Of a stretch of DNA of 64,000 nucleotides, positions 31,589 to 43,631 are shown in pieces. The DNA lies in contig JAWHQI010000099.1 of NCBI GenBank assembly GCA_033032865.1, forward strand, positions 7,910,501-7,974,500, read 5' to 3'. Source of the stretch: Dactylorhiza incarnata (lineage: Eukaryota; Streptophyta; Magnoliopsida; Asparagales; Orchidaceae). The position numbers and the translations under genes are program-made. Position 1 is the stretch's first letter, and every line of letters starts with the position of its first letter. The notes below the pieces were generated by a model. The model was not told the DNA's origin, searched no databases, and saw nothing but the letters and a program-made list of their open reading frames with translations.

Positions 31589-34500
31589 TTTTCCCCTCAG
31601 ATGGTTCCGCTAGCCGGGCTCTCACTAGCCGGCAGGGCAGGTTGACCTCCCAGGGAGGGTACATATTTTTCCCCTCGGATGGTTCCGCTAGCCGGGCTCT
31701 CTCTAGCCGGCAGGGCAGGTTGACCTCCCAGGGAGGGTAAATATTTTTCCCCTCGGATGGTTCCGCTTGCCGGGCTCTCACTAGCCGGCAGGGCAGGTTG
31801 ACCTCCCAGGGAGGGTAATTATTTTTCCACTCGGATGGTTCCGCTAGCCGGGCTCTCTCTAGCCGGCAGGGCAGGTTGACCTCCCAGGGAGGGTAAATAT
31901 TTTTCCCCTAGGATGGTTCCGCTAGCCGGGCTCTCACTAGCCGGCAGGGCAGGTTGACCTCCCAGGGAGGGTAAATATTTTTCCCTCGGATGGTTCCGCT
32001 AGCCGGGCTCTCACTAGCCGGCAGGGCAGGTTGACCTCCCAGGGAGGGTAAATATTTTTCCCCTCGGATGGTTCCGCTAGGCGGGCTCTCTCTAGCCGGC
32101 AGGGCAGGTTGACCTCCCAGGGAGGGTAAATATTTTTCCCCTCGGATGGTTCCGCTAGCCAGGCTCTCTCTAGCCGGCAGGGCAGGTTGACCTCCCAGGG
32201 AGGGTAAATATTTTTCCCCTCGGATGGTTCCGCTAGCCGGGCTCTCTCTAGCCGGCAGGGCAGGTTGACCTCCCAGGGAGGTAAATATTTTTCCCCTCGG
32301 ATGGTTCCGCTAGCCGGGCTCTCACTAGTCGGCAGGGCAGGTTGACCTCCCAGGGAGGGTAAATATTTTTCCCCTCGGATGGTTCCGCTAGCCGGGCTCT
32401 CTCTAGCCGGCAGGGCAGGTTGACCTCCCAGGGAGGGTAAAATTTTCCCCCTCGGATGGTTCCGCTAGCCAGCAGGGCAGGTTGACCTCCTAGGGAGGGT
32501 AAATGCTTTTCGCTCGGATGGTTCAACTAGCCGGGCTCTCACTAGCCGGCGGGGCAGGTTGACCTCCCAGGGAGGGTAAATATTTTTCCCCTCGGATGGT
32601 TCCGCTAGCCGGGCTCTCACTAGCCGACAGGGCAGGTTGACCTCCCAGGGAGGGTAAATATTTTTCCCTCGGATGGTTCCGCTAGCCGGGCTCTCACTAG
32701 CCGGCAGGGCAGGTTGACCTCCCAGGGAGGGTAAATATTTTTCCCCTCGGATGGTTCCGCTAGCCGGGTTCTCTCTAGCCGGCAGGGCAGGTTGACCTCC
32801 CAGGGAGGGTAAATATTTTTCCCCTCGGATGGTTCCGCTAGCCGGGCTCTCACTTGCCGGCAGGGCAGGTTGACCTCCCAGGGAGGGTGAATATTTTTTC
32901 CCTCGGATGGTTCCGCTAGCCGGGCTCTCACTAGCCGACAGGGCAGGTTGACCTCCTAGGGAGGGTAAATATTTTTCCCCTCGGATGGTTCTGCTAGCCG
33001 GGCTCTCTCTAGCCGGCAGGGCAGGTTGACCTCCCAGGGAGGGTATATATTTTTCCCTCGGATAGTTCCGCTAGCCTGGCTCTCACTAGCCGGCGGGGCA
33101 GGTTGACCTCCCAGGGAGGGTAAATATTTTTCCCCTCGGATGGTTCCGCAAGCCGGGCTCTCTCTAGCCGGCAGGTCAGGTTGACCTCCCAGGGAGGGTA
33201 AATATTTTTCCCCTCGGATGGTTCCGCTAGGCGGGCTCTCTCTAGCCGGCAGGGCAGGTTGACCTCCCAGGGAGGGTAAATATTTTTCCCCTCGGATGGT
33301 TCCGCTAGCCAGGCTCTCTCTAGCTGGCAGGGCAGGTTGACCTCCCAGGGAGGGTAAATATTTTTCCCCTCGGATGGTTCCGCTAGCCGGGCTCTCTCTA
33401 GCCGGCAGGGCAGGTTGACCTCCCAGGGAGGTAAATATTTTTCCCCTCGGATGGTTCCGCTAGCCGGGCTCTCACTAGTCGGCATGGCAGGTTGACCTCC
33501 CAGGGAGGGTAAATATTTTTCCCCTCGGATGATTCCGCTAGCCGGGCTCTCTCTAGCCGGCAGGGCAGGTTGACCTCCCAGGGAGGGTAAAATTTTCCCC
33601 CTCGGATGGTTCCGCTAGCTAGCAGGGCAGGTTGACCTCCTAGGGAGGGTAAATGCTTTTCCCTCGGATGGTTCCACTAGCCGGGCTCTCACTAGCCGGC
33701 GGGGCAGGTTGACCTCCCAGGGAGGGTAAATATTTTTCCCCTCGGATGGTTCCGCTAGCCGGGCTCTCACTAGCCGACAGGGCAGGTTGACCTCCCAGGG
33801 AGGGTAAATATTTTTCCCTCGGATGGTTCCGCTAGCCGGGCTCTCACTAGCCGGCAGGGCAGGTTGACCTCCCAGGGAGGGTAAATATTTTTCCCCTTGG
33901 ATGGTTCCGCTAGCCGGGTTCTCTCTAGCCGGCAGGGCAGGTTGACCTCCCAGGGAGGGTAAATATTTTTCCACTCGGATTGTTCCGCTAGCCGGGCTCT
34001 CACTTGCCGGCAGGGCAGGTTGACCTCCCAGAGAGGGTGAATATTTTTTCCCTCGGATGGTTCCGCTAGCCGGGCTCTCACTAGCCGACAGGGCAGGTTG
34101 ACCTCCTAGGGAGGGTAAATATTTTTCCCCTCGGATGGTTCTGCTAGCCGGGCTCTCTCTAGCCGGCAGGGCAGGTTGACCTCCCAGGGAGGGTATATAT
34201 TTTTCCCTCGGATAGTTCCGCTAGCCTGGCTCTCACTAGCCGGCGGGGCAGGTTGACCTCCCAGGGAGGGTAAATATTTTTCCCCTCGGATGGTTCCGCT
34301 AGCCGGGCTCTCTCTAGCTGGCAGGGCAGGTTGACCTCCCAGGGAGGGTAAATATTTTTCCCCTCGGATGGTTCCGCTAGCCGGGCTCTCACTAGACGGC
34401 AGGGCAGGTTGACCTCCCAGGGAGGGTAAATGTTTTTCCCTCGGATGGTTCCGCTAGCCGGGCTCTCACTAGCCGGCAGCGCAGGTTGACCTCCCAGGGA

Positions 34501-34718
34501 GGGTAAATATTTTTCCCCTCGGATGGTTCCGCTAGCCGGGCTCTCTCTAGCCGGCAGAGTAGGTTGACCTCCCTGGGAGGGTAAATATTTTTCCCCTCGG
34601 ATGGTTCCACTAGCCGGGCTCTCACTAGCCGGCAGGGCAGGTTGACCTCCCAGGGAGGGTAAATATTTTTCCCTCGGATGGTTCCGCTAGCCGGGCTCTC
34701 ACTAACCGGCAGGGCAGG
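31589..34718. repeat. 78-bp tandem array, about 40 units, TAT2 interior (left part)
   Basis: The unit contains CCCCTCGGATGGTTCCGCTA, two CTAGCCGG boxes and AGGTTGACCTCCCAGGGAGG. It shows a higher-order duplication of about 1150 bp: rare variants at 32056, 32277, 32446 and 33041 recur at 33206, 33427, 33593 and 34191. As 78 = 3 x 26, long spurious frames appear on the minus strand. ATH3 interrupts the array at 34718/34719. Confidence 0.95.
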
Positions 34719-34882
34719 TGATGAATAGTAAATATACGCATTTTTCTATATAATTTTTAGTATAATTTTAATTAGATTTCTAAATAATATATGTAAATTA
34801 ATGAATAAAATGTTTGTTTTTGTTATTTTTGTTTTTAACTTAGTTTTATTTTCATTTTGTAAAGTTTTTGTAATTTTGTTAA

Positions 34883-35340
34883 GTCACGCCCTTGGTCACG
34901 CCCGTGTCTAAGGGCGTGTTCACTAATCCCTAACATTTTCTTCTCTGTTCTTTTTCCACCTCAAACATCAAGTAACGCCCTCGGTCACGCCCGTGACCGA
35001 GGCCGTGTACCATGGTCACGCCCGTGTTGGATATCCATCCCAGATTCCAGCCACTTGAAGCATTTCAACCAAAAAATCAAAGTCACGGCCGTGACATTTC
35101 AGACACGCCCGTGACCCTCAACTCCTTCCAGAAGAACAAAGGACACGCCCCCCATCACGCCCAACAGCCGACAGCACAATGCCGACATCGAACACGCCCG
35201 TGTTCCCTGGAACACGCCCGTGTACTTCCAAGTCGCCGGTCAAGCCTTCCAGATACCTGCCTGGATCCAACTGTTCTGGCTATTCGCACCCCAAGCCATG
35301 TCACGCCCTCAGACACGCCCGTGTCCGAGGGCGTGTAATC
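34883..35340. repeat. CACGCCCGTG-type palindrome array in ATH3 U3
   Basis: About ten copies of CACGCCCGTG, CACGGCCGTG or ACGCCCT...AGGGCGT in both orientations, ending about 14 bp before the TATA box. The motif family is the same as in ATH2. Confidence 0.88.
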
Positions 35341-35353
35341 CAAATTTTTTTTC

Positions 35354-35362
35354 TATAAATAG
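35354..35362 (+). promoter_or_regulatory. TATA box of ATH3 left LTR
   Basis: TATAAATAG just after the palindrome array. The inverted right LTR has its counterpart near 45380 on the minus strand, so two promoters point toward each other. Confidence 0.75.
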
Positions 35363-35977
35363 CCAGATTCAGCTGAGTGCAAGGGTTCAAAATTTTGGGA
35401 ACTTCTCTTAAGGTTTTGTTCCATTTTGCTGATTTTTGGTGTTTTGTAATGTTTGTAATTTTGCACTTTCTCTCTCTAGTTTTGTAACCCCTTTTTTGAT
35501 GGAAATAAATTAAGCTTGTTTTGTAATTATTGTCTCTCTTTGTTTTAGTGTGTGTGTGTGTGTTCTCTTTTTGTTCTTTTTCTTTTTATTTTTAGTTTTA
35601 TGCAATTTTGTAATTTTTGTTAAGTTGTCATTTTAATTTGGGTGTGTGTGTGTATGAGTGTAATTTTCTTGTTTTTAGTTTTGTTGTAATTTTTAGATGA
35701 TTTCATATTAGTGTGTGTGAGTGTAGGAGGTTAATTAGTTTTTTGTTTTGTTTTGTTTTCATTTGTTCTTTTTACTTTCTTTTTGCTTTTTTGTAAGTGT
35801 GTGTGTGTGTATGAGAGTAGATTTTCTTTTCTTTTTAACTTAGTTTCATTATTGTTGTGTGTGTGAGTGTATGAGTTTAGATTTGTTTTATTTTAATTAG
35901 ATTTCATTAACGTAGAGTGGGTGTGTGTATGAGTATAAAGTTTGCGCCTTTTTTGTAATCGAATAGTTTCCATTTCC

Positions 35978-36175
35978 GTCACGCATTTATTTCTCTCCTA
36001 TCCGTTTGGATAGGACTTGCTCACGCATTTATTTCACGCCTATCCGTTTGGGTAGGGCTTGCTCACGCATTTATTTCCCGCCTATCCGTTTGGATAGGAC
36101 TTGCTCACACATTTATTTCCCGCCTATCCGTTTGGATAGGACTTGCTCATGCATTTATTTCCCCTCTACCCATTT
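35978..36175. repeat. 42-bp tandem repeat, about 5 units, in transcribed part of ATH3 LTR
   Basis: Units contain CACGCATTTATTTCCCGCC and the short hairpin CTATCCGTTTGGATAG. They lie downstream of the TATA box, so probably in the RNA leader. The right LTR holds the inverted copy at about 44570-44768. Confidence 0.88.
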
Positions 36176-37111
36176 GGGTAGGGATCGCATTTCTTCAATT
36201 TCTGCAATTTACAGCTTTCATTTTAATCCCGTAGAGTGCGTGAGTTTTCAATTAGTGCGTCTTTTATTTTTTTATATATTTGCTTTTTGCTTAATTCCGC
36301 TACCCGCTCAATCGCTTATTATCGCCGTAGTTATCATTATCGTTTTATAAAACCCTAAAAAATTTTAAGCAAAACTACTTTTTAAATTAACGTTTTCGTT
36401 CTTTTTCTTTTCATCGCTTTTCTTGGTTTTTGCTAAACGCACACCAAGCCCGCGATAGTTATCATTTTCGTCACTAGCTTTTCTATAAAATCATAAAAAT
36501 CAATTTCAAACTCTTTTCGATAAAATAATAGCGCGTTCCTAAGAAGTAGAAATAATCGATACGACCTTGGAAAAATACGACCTTGATATTTCAAAAGAAA
36601 TATCCTATACTACTATCGATAAGGTCCACTTGCCTTTATTGATTTTAGTCCGGATAATTACATAAACCCAAAAGCTTTCTCTCTAAAGCACTTTTTAAAA
36701 CTCTCTTTTAAAAACACTAAAAAATTTGTTGCAACACCTCTTTGGTTGTTGCAACTAGCTCAAGGTAAAAGAAGTTTTAAAACGCTCTTAAAGAATTGTT
36801 GCAACTACTCAAAAAATTGTTGCAACAATATTTTCAAAAAGCTTTCAATTTTAATTTCAACATAAAGCCCTTTTTCAATCTTTTCATTTAGCCTTCAGAG
36901 GACGCGGCCGAGGAGTAATCCTCGATATTTCGAAAGAGAAAGAGTCTGTTACTTCTATCCTTCGATAGGATAACGGGTAATTCCTCAAAGTAGAATTACT
37001 CGCGGGACTCTTCGAAAACGTCCGCCCAAGGTTGAATCGAAAAGAAAGAAAGAGCTTTCTTCTCTTTCTTCTCTCTTTCAAAGAGAGAGAAAAAAATACG
37101 TATCAAGTTTT

Positions 37112-37129
37112 TGGCGCCGTTGCCGGGGA
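37112..37129 (+). other. ATH3 primer-binding site (tRNA-Asp type)
   Basis: TGGCGCCGTTGCCGGGGA, 6 nt after the LTR end, identical to the ATH2 site. Confidence 0.92.
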
Positions 37130-37546
37130 CTTGTGTCGTTATTTTGAAATAGGAAACGCTATTAATTTTTATCTTATATTTCATCTCTTTTTCTATCTAA
37201 AAAACCAAAAACTAAAAAAATATACTATCTAAGTAAAGAAAAATAAAAAAAAAATTATATACATATATTTTTTGATTTTCCTTTTTTACATATATTTACG
37301 AATATAGCTACATATATTTTCATATAAAAGCCCCACAAAAATCAAACCGCAAAAAATATATATTTATATATTTTACTTAAGTAAAGAAAAACCCAAAAAA
37401 ATATATTATTCTCTTTTACTTATTTTCCTTTCTTTTTCATCTTTGTAAAAATATTTCTATAACAAAAACATCAAAAAAAAAAAAATCTATAAAAAGAAAA
37501 ACAAGAAAACTCTTTCTTCCAAAAAAAATTAATTAAAGAATAGTGT
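37130..37546 (+). other. ATH3 leader between primer site and gag-pol
   Basis: Strongly A-rich untranslated sequence with no ORF. Confidence 0.7.
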
Positions 37547-40500
37547 ATGACCCGAGGAGAATCTTCGGATAATCCAATTTTACCTTTTGATCCCGAAATC
37601 GAGCGCACGCTTCTCGAGCGCCGCCGATCTCATAATCAAAATCTACAAATAGCTCCCGAAGAATCCGTCGGCGATATACATATAGGCGTGATGGGCGATC
37701 CTAATCTAAATGCGGCCCCACCGAGGACCATGGCCTATTATGCTAGGCCAAATTTAGAGGATACAGGATCGAGCGTCACCCGCCCCGCGGTAGCTAATAA
37801 TAATTTCGAAATCAAATCCAGTATAATTCAAATGGTACAACAGTCGATTCAGTTCGACGGTTTGCCAGATGAGGACCCAAACCAACACCTTAATAATTTT
37901 TTAGAAATTTGCGACACCTTCAAGATTAATGGCGTCAGCGATGACGCCATTCGCTTGCGCTTATTTCCCTTTTCCCTGCGGACAAAGGCGAAATCGTGGT
38001 TGACTTCTCTTCCGAGAGGGTCCATAACCACGTGGGCCGAATTGACGGAGAATTTTCTAACTAAATATTTTCCTCCGTCAAAAACCGCTAAATTACGCAC
38101 CGATATCGCATCCTTCATTCAATTCGATTCCGAGTCTCTCTACGAGACTTGGGAACATTTTAAAGAATATTTGCGTAGGTGTCCTCATCACGCGCTACCA
38201 ACTTGGCTTCAGGTACAAACGTTCTATAACGGCTTGAATTTCTCAACGAGACAGATGATCGACGCAGCCGCCGGGGGAACGTTAAACAACAAAACCCCGG
38301 AGGCCGCTCAAGCTCTGATCGAAGAAATGGCCATGAACGCGTACCAATGGAATGTGCCAAGGTCGCGTCCTCCTAAACCGGCTGGTATTTTCGAAGTGGA
38401 TGCCACTACTCATTTAGCCTCGCAGGTAGAGCGGCTAAGTAAGCAAGTGGCGGAGATGACTGCTTCCTCCTCCACTCCCGCTTGGGCTAATAATCCTAAT
38501 AATAATAATAATAATAATTTTAATAATCCAAATAATAATAATAATAATTTTAATAATCTTAATAATAATAATCTTAATAATAATATTAATAATAACAATA
38601 ATTTAAGCGAGGAATCGGTGGATTACGTGGGCAATCAAGTGCGGGCGCCCTTCAACCCATATAGTAATAACTATAACCCGGGTTGGAGGAGCCACCCGAA
38701 CTTCTCCTGGAGTAACCCTAATAATGCGCAACGCCCTCCACCTGCGATCCCGCAAGGATTTCCGCGTGGATATCCCCAAGGATTTCAGCAGGGTTTTGCG
38801 CCTCCTCCTCCAAAACCTTCTCCTCTCGAGGAGATTTTTGCAAAATACATGGCTTCCAACGACGCAAATTTCCGGAATATAACCGGATCGCTAAAAAATT
38901 TAGAAATGCAGGTTGGACAGCTTGCAAAAATGGTCTCCGAGCGGCCACTTGGAGCACTACCTGGGAACTCGGAGCAGAACCCGCGTGAAAATGCCCACGC
39001 CATTACCTTACGCAGCGGCAAGGAGGTCGACTCCCCATTGCGGGTTGAGCATCAGGTAACTGTTTCGCCTCCGACCCCTGCACCCTCGTCTTTTATTTTA
39101 TTAGATACGGAAAAATCATTAGCGCCGGGCGTCTCGAGCCCGCAAATTCTGTACCCCGCAAAACTTAATAAAGAGAAGGAGGACGAACATTACAAAAAGT
39201 TTTTACAAATTTTTAAACAAATTCAAATTAACGTCCCCTTCTGCGAGGCACTCTCACAAATGCCGAAATATGCGAAATACCTTAAGGAGCTCCTTTCTAA
39301 TAAAAAGAAGCTCGAGGGTATTTCGCGTGTTTCCTTAAATGCGGAATGCTCGGCGGTCCTACTTAATAAATTGCCGCCAAAACTAAACGACCCGGGAAGG
39401 TTTTCCATCCCGTGCCTATTCGGCAATTTATTAATAAAGTACGCCCTAGCGGACCTGGGAGCGAGCATCAATTTGATGCCCTTCTCCCTCTTTAAAAAAC
39501 TCGATTTGGGAGTTCCCACCCCAACGAAAATGAGCATCCAACTCGCGGATCGCTCGATAAAATATCCTATCGGGGTAGTGGAGGATGTTCTGGTCAAGGT
39601 TGACAAGTTTATCTTTCCTGTAGACTTCGTCATCCTCGACATCGAGGAGGATGCCGAGGTGCCAATTATCCTCGGTCGCCCTTTCCTCGCGACCTCCCGC
39701 GCATTAATTGATGTGAGTAACGGTCGCCTCCTCCTTCGGGTAGGGGACGACGAAGTTACCCTTCTTATTAATCCCTCGATGCGAAATTCTTTATCGAACG
39801 ATGATTCTTGCTTTCACTTAGAATCCGCGTTCGAGGATGAGTGTTCTTCGCTATATGAATTACTTGCTTTAAATTTAGACGAACCGGATTTGGCGGACCT
39901 CGCCCCTTTGGACGAGTTACCGCCAGATTCGCCTTTCGAATCTTTTAATTCTAAAAGTTTAAAAATAACAACTTCTTACGAAGAACCCCCGGTCTTGGAG
40001 CTTAAGCCACTCCCTGACCATTTAAGATACGCTTTTCTTGCCGCGGACTTAAAACTCCCGGTTATTATTTCGTCTTCTTTATCTGATTCGGAAACTTCCG
40101 AATTAGTTAAAGTTTTGTCCACGCATCGCCATGCAATTGCATGGCAGATTTCCGATATTAGGGGGATAAATCCCTCTTTTTGCACGCACAAAATCTTCTT
40201 AGAAGATAATTCCCGCAAAACCATCCAGCCTCAGCGACGATTAAACCCAAATATGCGGGAGGTCGTTAAGGCTGAAGTAATAAAATTAATGGATGCGGGG
40301 ATTATCTACCCTATATCCGACAGCACGTGGGTTAGTCCCATTCATGTCGTGCCTAAAAAGGGCGGTATAACGGTAGTGGCAAATGAACATAACAAATTAA
40401 TTCCAACTCGTACTGTTACGGGTTGGAGGGTGTGCATCGATTACCGAAAATTAAATGATGCCACCCGCAAAGACCACTTTCCGTTACCGTTTATCGATCA

Positions 40501-42907
40501 AATTTTGGAGCGACTATCGGGTCATCCTTATTATTGTTTTCTCGATGGTCTTTCGGGATTTTTACAAATTCCTATCTCCCCCGAAGACCAGGAGAAAACA
40601 ACCTTTACGTGCCCCTTCGGTACCTTCGCGTACCAAAGGATGCCATTCGGCCTCTGCAACACGCCAGCTACATTTCAACGATGTATGATGGCGATCTTTG
40701 GAGAGCTCGTAGAGGATATTATGGATGTCTTTATGGATGACTTCTCGGTTTTTGGAAGCTCCTTCCAAAACTGCCTCCAAAATTTAGATCGAGTCCTCCA
40801 ACGATGCGAAGACACGAACCTGGTTTTAAACTGGGAAAAGTGTAATTTTATGGTTCGAGAAGGCTTAGTTCTCGGGCACAAAATTTCTGAAAGAGGGATG
40901 GAGGTCGACAAGGCCAAGGTCGAAATAATTGAAAAACTCCCCGCGCCCTCAAATATAAAATCAATTCGTAGTTTTCTTGGCCACGCGGGTTTCTATAGGC
41001 GGTTTATTCAAAACTTTTCCAAAATAACAAAACCGCTAACCCACCTCCTGGAGAAGGAATCTCCATTTATTTTTGATAATGCGTGCGTAGAGGCATTCAA
41101 TGCCATAAAAAATAAACTTATCCATTCTCCCATTCTGGTGGCGCCCGATTGGACCCTTCCGTTTGAGATTATGTGCGACGCGAGTGATATAGCGGTAGGG
41201 GCCGTATTAGGCCAACGCGTTAATAAATATTTTCATCCTATCTACTACGCGTCTCGCACGCTCACGGCCGCACAGGCTAATTACACGACAACGGAAAATG
41301 AACTCCTTGCCGTCGTCTTCGCCATAGATAAGTTTAGGCCCTACGTCACGCTTTCAAAAATTAGAGTATTTACCGACCACTCCGCCCTAAAAAATTTATT
41401 AGAAAAAATGGGCGCTAAGCCCCGCCTTCTTCGATGGATCCTCCTATTACAAGAATTTGATTTAGAGATCCGCGATAAGAAGGGGGTCGAAAATTTAGCG
41501 GCCGACCACCTTTCTCGTTTAGAACACCCAATCGCGGAAGCGCTCTTCGAACCGGAAATCGATGATCGATTTCCCGAGGAGCGTCTTTTAGCTTTAAATA
41601 ATTTAAAAACTTCTCCCTCGCCTTGGTTCGCAGACTACGCCAACTATTTAGTTGCGCGGGTGCTCCCGAAAGACTTTTCAAAACAACAAAAGAAGAAATT
41701 CTTTTCTGATTTAAAAAATTACTTTTGGGAGGACCTTTTCTTATTTCGCGTCTGCGCGGACCAAGTCGTGCGGAGATGCGTTTCGAGCGAGGAGGGTGCG
41801 CAAAATTTGCGGCACTGCCACGAAGGGCCGGCCGGGGGGCATTATCAAGCCAACCGGACCGCGCAGAAGGCGCTGGAGGCGGGCTTTTATTGGCCCGCTC
41901 TCTTCAAAGACGCTCACACTTTTGTGAGCGCATGCGATAGCTGTCAACGGTCGGGTAACATCTCTCGTCGCGACGAGATGCCCCAAAAATTTTATTTAGA
42001 ATGCGAGATTTTCGATTTATGGGGCATAGATTTCATAGGCCCCCTACCTCCTTCATATACAAATCGCTACATTTTAGTGGCGGTCGACTACGTATCTCGT
42101 TGGGCGGAAGCACAAGCTCTCCCCACCAACGATGCGAGAGTCGTCGTCAAATTTCTTAAAAAATTATTTTCTCGCTTCGGTACGCCCCGTGCGATAGTTA
42201 GTGATAGGGGTACGCACTTTTGCAATGCCCAGTTTGCAAAAACATTAACCAAATATGGCGTTACGCATAAGCTCGCCACCGCCTATCACCCCCAAACGAG
42301 CGGCCAAGTGGAGGTAGTAAATCGGGAAATCAAACGCATATTAGAAAAAACCATTTCAACTAATAGGAAGGATTGGGCACTTAAATTAGACGACGCGCTG
42401 TGGGCATATCGTACGGCGTACAAGACCGCAATCGGTTGTACGCCTTATCGATTAGTCTACGGCAAGGCGTGCCATTTGCCCGTAGAATTAGAGCACCGCG
42501 CTTTTTGGGCGTTAAAACTCTTAAATCTTGATCATAATTTAACCGCCGATAATCGGAAATTCCAATTAAACAAACTCGATGAATGGCGTGCGAACGCTTA
42601 CGAGAGTAATAAATTTTATAAGGAACGCTCGAAATTTTACCACGACCGGAAAATAAAATATCCAAAATCATTTGCGCCGGGCGTTCTCGTCCTCCTATAT
42701 AACTCACGTCTTCGTCTTTTTCCAGGGAAACTAAAATCCCGTTGGTCCGGCCCCTTTCAAGTGAAAGAGATTTGGCCATACGGGACCGTCCTTATCACCC
42801 ACCCGGAAAAAGGCAACTTAAAAGTTAACGGTCACCGACTAAAACTCTACCACGCGGGGGATCAACTAGGAGGGAAGTTAAATTCCATACCCCTCCCCCA
42901 CCTCTAA
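37547..42907 (+). CDS. gag-pol: ATH3 Gag-Pol polyprotein (1786 aa, uninterrupted)
   Basis: ATG 37547 to stop 42907 without a break. Gag capsid core about residues 94-265 ([12 protein letters not shown]...[13 protein letters not shown]). Residues about 316-354 are mostly Asn, encoded by AAT/AAC repeats, just before E-S-V-D-Y-V-G-N, where related Athila Gags have a CCHC knuckle; none is present. Protease L-A-D-L-G-A-S-I-N about 635. RT W-R-V-C-I-D-Y about 960 with F-M-D-D at 1062. RNase H C-D-A-S-D about 1209. Integrase zinc site about 1422, D, D, E near 1493, 1551 and 1587 ([18 protein letters not shown]). It should yield particle, protease, RT/RNase H and integrase. Intactness and similar LTRs indicate recent insertion. 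No env-like ORF follows. Confidence 0.96.
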   Translation: MTRGESSDNPILPFDPEIERTLLERRRSHNQNLQIAPEESVGDIHIGVMGDPNLNAAPPRTMAYYARPNLEDTGSSVTRPAVANNNFEIKSSIIQMVQQSIQFDGLPDEDPNQHLNNFLEICDTFKINGVSDDAIRLRLFPFSLRTKAKSWLTSLPRGSITTWAELTENFLTKYFPPSKTAKLRTDIASFIQFDSESLYETWEHFKEYLRRCPHHALPTWLQVQTFYNGLNFSTRQMIDAAAGGTLNNKTPEAAQALIEEMAMNAYQWNVPRSRPPKPAGIFEVDATTHLASQVERLSKQVAEMTASSSTPAWANNPNNNNNNNFNNPNNNNNNFNNLNNNNLNNNINNNNNLSEESVDYVGNQVRAPFNPYSNNYNPGWRSHPNFSWSNPNNAQRPPPAIPQGFPRGYPQGFQQGFAPPPPKPSPLEEIFAKYMASNDANFRNITGSLKNLEMQVGQLAKMVSERPLGALPGNSEQNPRENAHAITLRSGKEVDSPLRVEHQVTVSPPTPAPSSFILLDTEKSLAPGVSSPQILYPAKLNKEKEDEHYKKFLQIFKQIQINVPFCEALSQMPKYAKYLKELLSNKKKLEGISRVSLNAECSAVLLNKLPPKLNDPGRFSIPCLFGNLLIKYALADLGASINLMPFSLFKKLDLGVPTPTKMSIQLADRSIKYPIGVVEDVLVKVDKFIFPVDFVILDIEEDAEVPIILGRPFLATSRALIDVSNGRLLLRVGDDEVTLLINPSMRNSLSNDDSCFHLESAFEDECSSLYELLALNLDEPDLADLAPLDELPPDSPFESFNSKSLKITTSYEEPPVLELKPLPDHLRYAFLAADLKLPVIISSSLSDSETSELVKVLSTHRHAIAWQISDIRGINPSFCTHKIFLEDNSRKTIQPQRRLNPNMREVVKAEVIKLMDAGIIYPISDSTWVSPIHVVPKKGGITVVANEHNKLIPTRTVTGWRVCIDYRKLNDATRKDHFPLPFIDQILERLSGHPYYCFLDGLSGFLQIPISPEDQEKTTFTCPFGTFAYQRMPFGLCNTPATFQRCMMAIFGELVEDIMDVFMDDFSVFGSSFQNCLQNLDRVLQRCEDTNLVLNWEKCNFMVREGLVLGHKISERGMEVDKAKVEIIEKLPAPSNIKSIRSFLGHAGFYRRFIQNFSKITKPLTHLLEKESPFIFDNACVEAFNAIKNKLIHSPILVAPDWTLPFEIMCDASDIAVGAVLGQRVNKYFHPIYYASRTLTAAQANYTTTENELLAVVFAIDKFRPYVTLSKIRVFTDHSALKNLLEKMGAKPRLLRWILLLQEFDLEIRDKKGVENLAADHLSRLEHPIAEALFEPEIDDRFPEERLLALNNLKTSPSPWFADYANYLVARVLPKDFSKQQKKKFFSDLKNYFWEDLFLFRVCADQVVRRCVSSEEGAQNLRHCHEGPAGGHYQANRTAQKALEAGFYWPALFKDAHTFVSACDSCQRSGNISRRDEMPQKFYLECEIFDLWGIDFIGPLPPSYTNRYILVAVDYVSRWAEAQALPTNDARVVVKFLKKLFSRFGTPRAIVSDRGTHFCNAQFAKTLTKYGVTHKLATAYHPQTSGQVEVVNREIKRILEKTISTNRKDWALKLDDALWAYRTAYKTAIGCTPYRLVYGKACHLPVELEHRAFWALKLLNLDHNLTADNRKFQLNKLDEWRANAYESNKFYKERSKFYHDRKIKYPKSFAPGVLVLLYNSRLRLFPGKLKSRWSGPFQVKEIWPYGTVLITHPEKGNLKVNGHRLKLYHAGDQLGGKLNSIPLPHL

Positions 42908-43631
42908 AAAGATCGTACCCCGCCAACGCGTCAAGCTACGAGACGGTAAACAAAGCGCTCGTGGGAGGCACCCCCATATTTATCCAATTACGCCCCTTTT
43001 TTTATAAAACAAAAAAAAATGATGAAATAAATTTTCATTAAAAAAAAATATAAAAACTTAAACAAAAATAATAATAATAAATAATAATAATAAATAATAA
43101 TAATAAATAAAAAATAAAAAAACAAAATGAAAAAAAAATAATAATAATATTAATAATTATGCATATTTTAAATTATCATTCTTTTTCAAAAAAGAAACAT
43201 AAAACAAAATAAAATAATGCAAAAACTTTAAAACAAAAATCAAAAAGAATTTTGGGAATTTTAAGATAAGACAATAGGAAGTTTCTCAAAGTAGGATTAC
43301 TCGACAGACCCGAGAGGGGATTTTTGTCGATATTTCGAAACGAGAAAACCCCGTTGCTTTTACCTTTTTATTTCTCTTCTTTCTTCCTTGGTTTTTATCT
43401 TAAAGCCTTTTCTTTATTTTACCTTATTTTATCTTTCTTAAAATTTAGATATATTTTAAAACATGCATATTTTAAAATTAAAACCAAAAAAAAAATACAT
43501 ATAATATAAATAATAACATAAAAAGATGATAAAAATTTATTTTTATCATACCAAAAAATATATGTTTTTTTACTTCTTGTATTCGTGTTTTGTACATTTC
43601 GAAATACGTATCAAGTTTTTGGCGAAAAACT
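42908..43631 (+). other. ATH3 tail and palindromic LTR junction
   Basis: Begins with GGGAGGCACCCCC, matching the ATH2 3' UTR, then A-rich (AAT)n sequence. From about 43270 it recalls a diverged U5 and leader (CTCAAAGTAGGATTACTCG; compare CTCAAAGTAGAATTACTCG at 36987). At 43603-43624 a plus-oriented LTR end plus start of primer site (ACGTATCAAGTTTTTGGCG) abuts the inverted copy (AAAAACTTGATACGT), forming a hairpin with loop GGCG. No polypurine tract was found. Confidence 0.75.

Larger units (their letters stand above)
34719..37105 (+). repeat. ATH3 left LTR (2387 bp, plus orientation)
   Basis: Near-identical to the reverse complement of 43632-46023. From start: AT-rich U3, CACGCCCGTG palindromes (34883-35340), TATA at 35354, TG-rich stretches, a 42-bp tandem (35978-36175), TTGTTGCAACAA palindromes near 36725-36825 and a polypurine-rich U5 end. 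Confidence 0.95.

Noticed and set aside
31589..34718. Long minus-strand ORFs with a 26-residue repeat (A-R-L-A-E-P-S-E-G-K...)
   Set aside because: They follow from a 78-bp unit (3 x 26) without a stop in one frame. No start signal, domain or constraint; units with indels break the frame freely.
31589..34718. CRISPR-like array of direct repeats
   Set aside because: The 78-bp units are contiguous without unique spacers, no cas genes are present, and the window is plant nuclear DNA.
36006..36350. ORF of repeated R-T-C-S-R-I-Y-F residues, also at 44397-44741 on the other strand
   Set aside because: It is the 42-bp tandem of the ATH3 LTR; its second copy is the inverted LTR.
42908..43631. Envelope-like gene after ATH3 pol, as in some Athila elements
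   Set aside because: The region is A-rich and short, with no ORF containing signal peptide or membrane segments.
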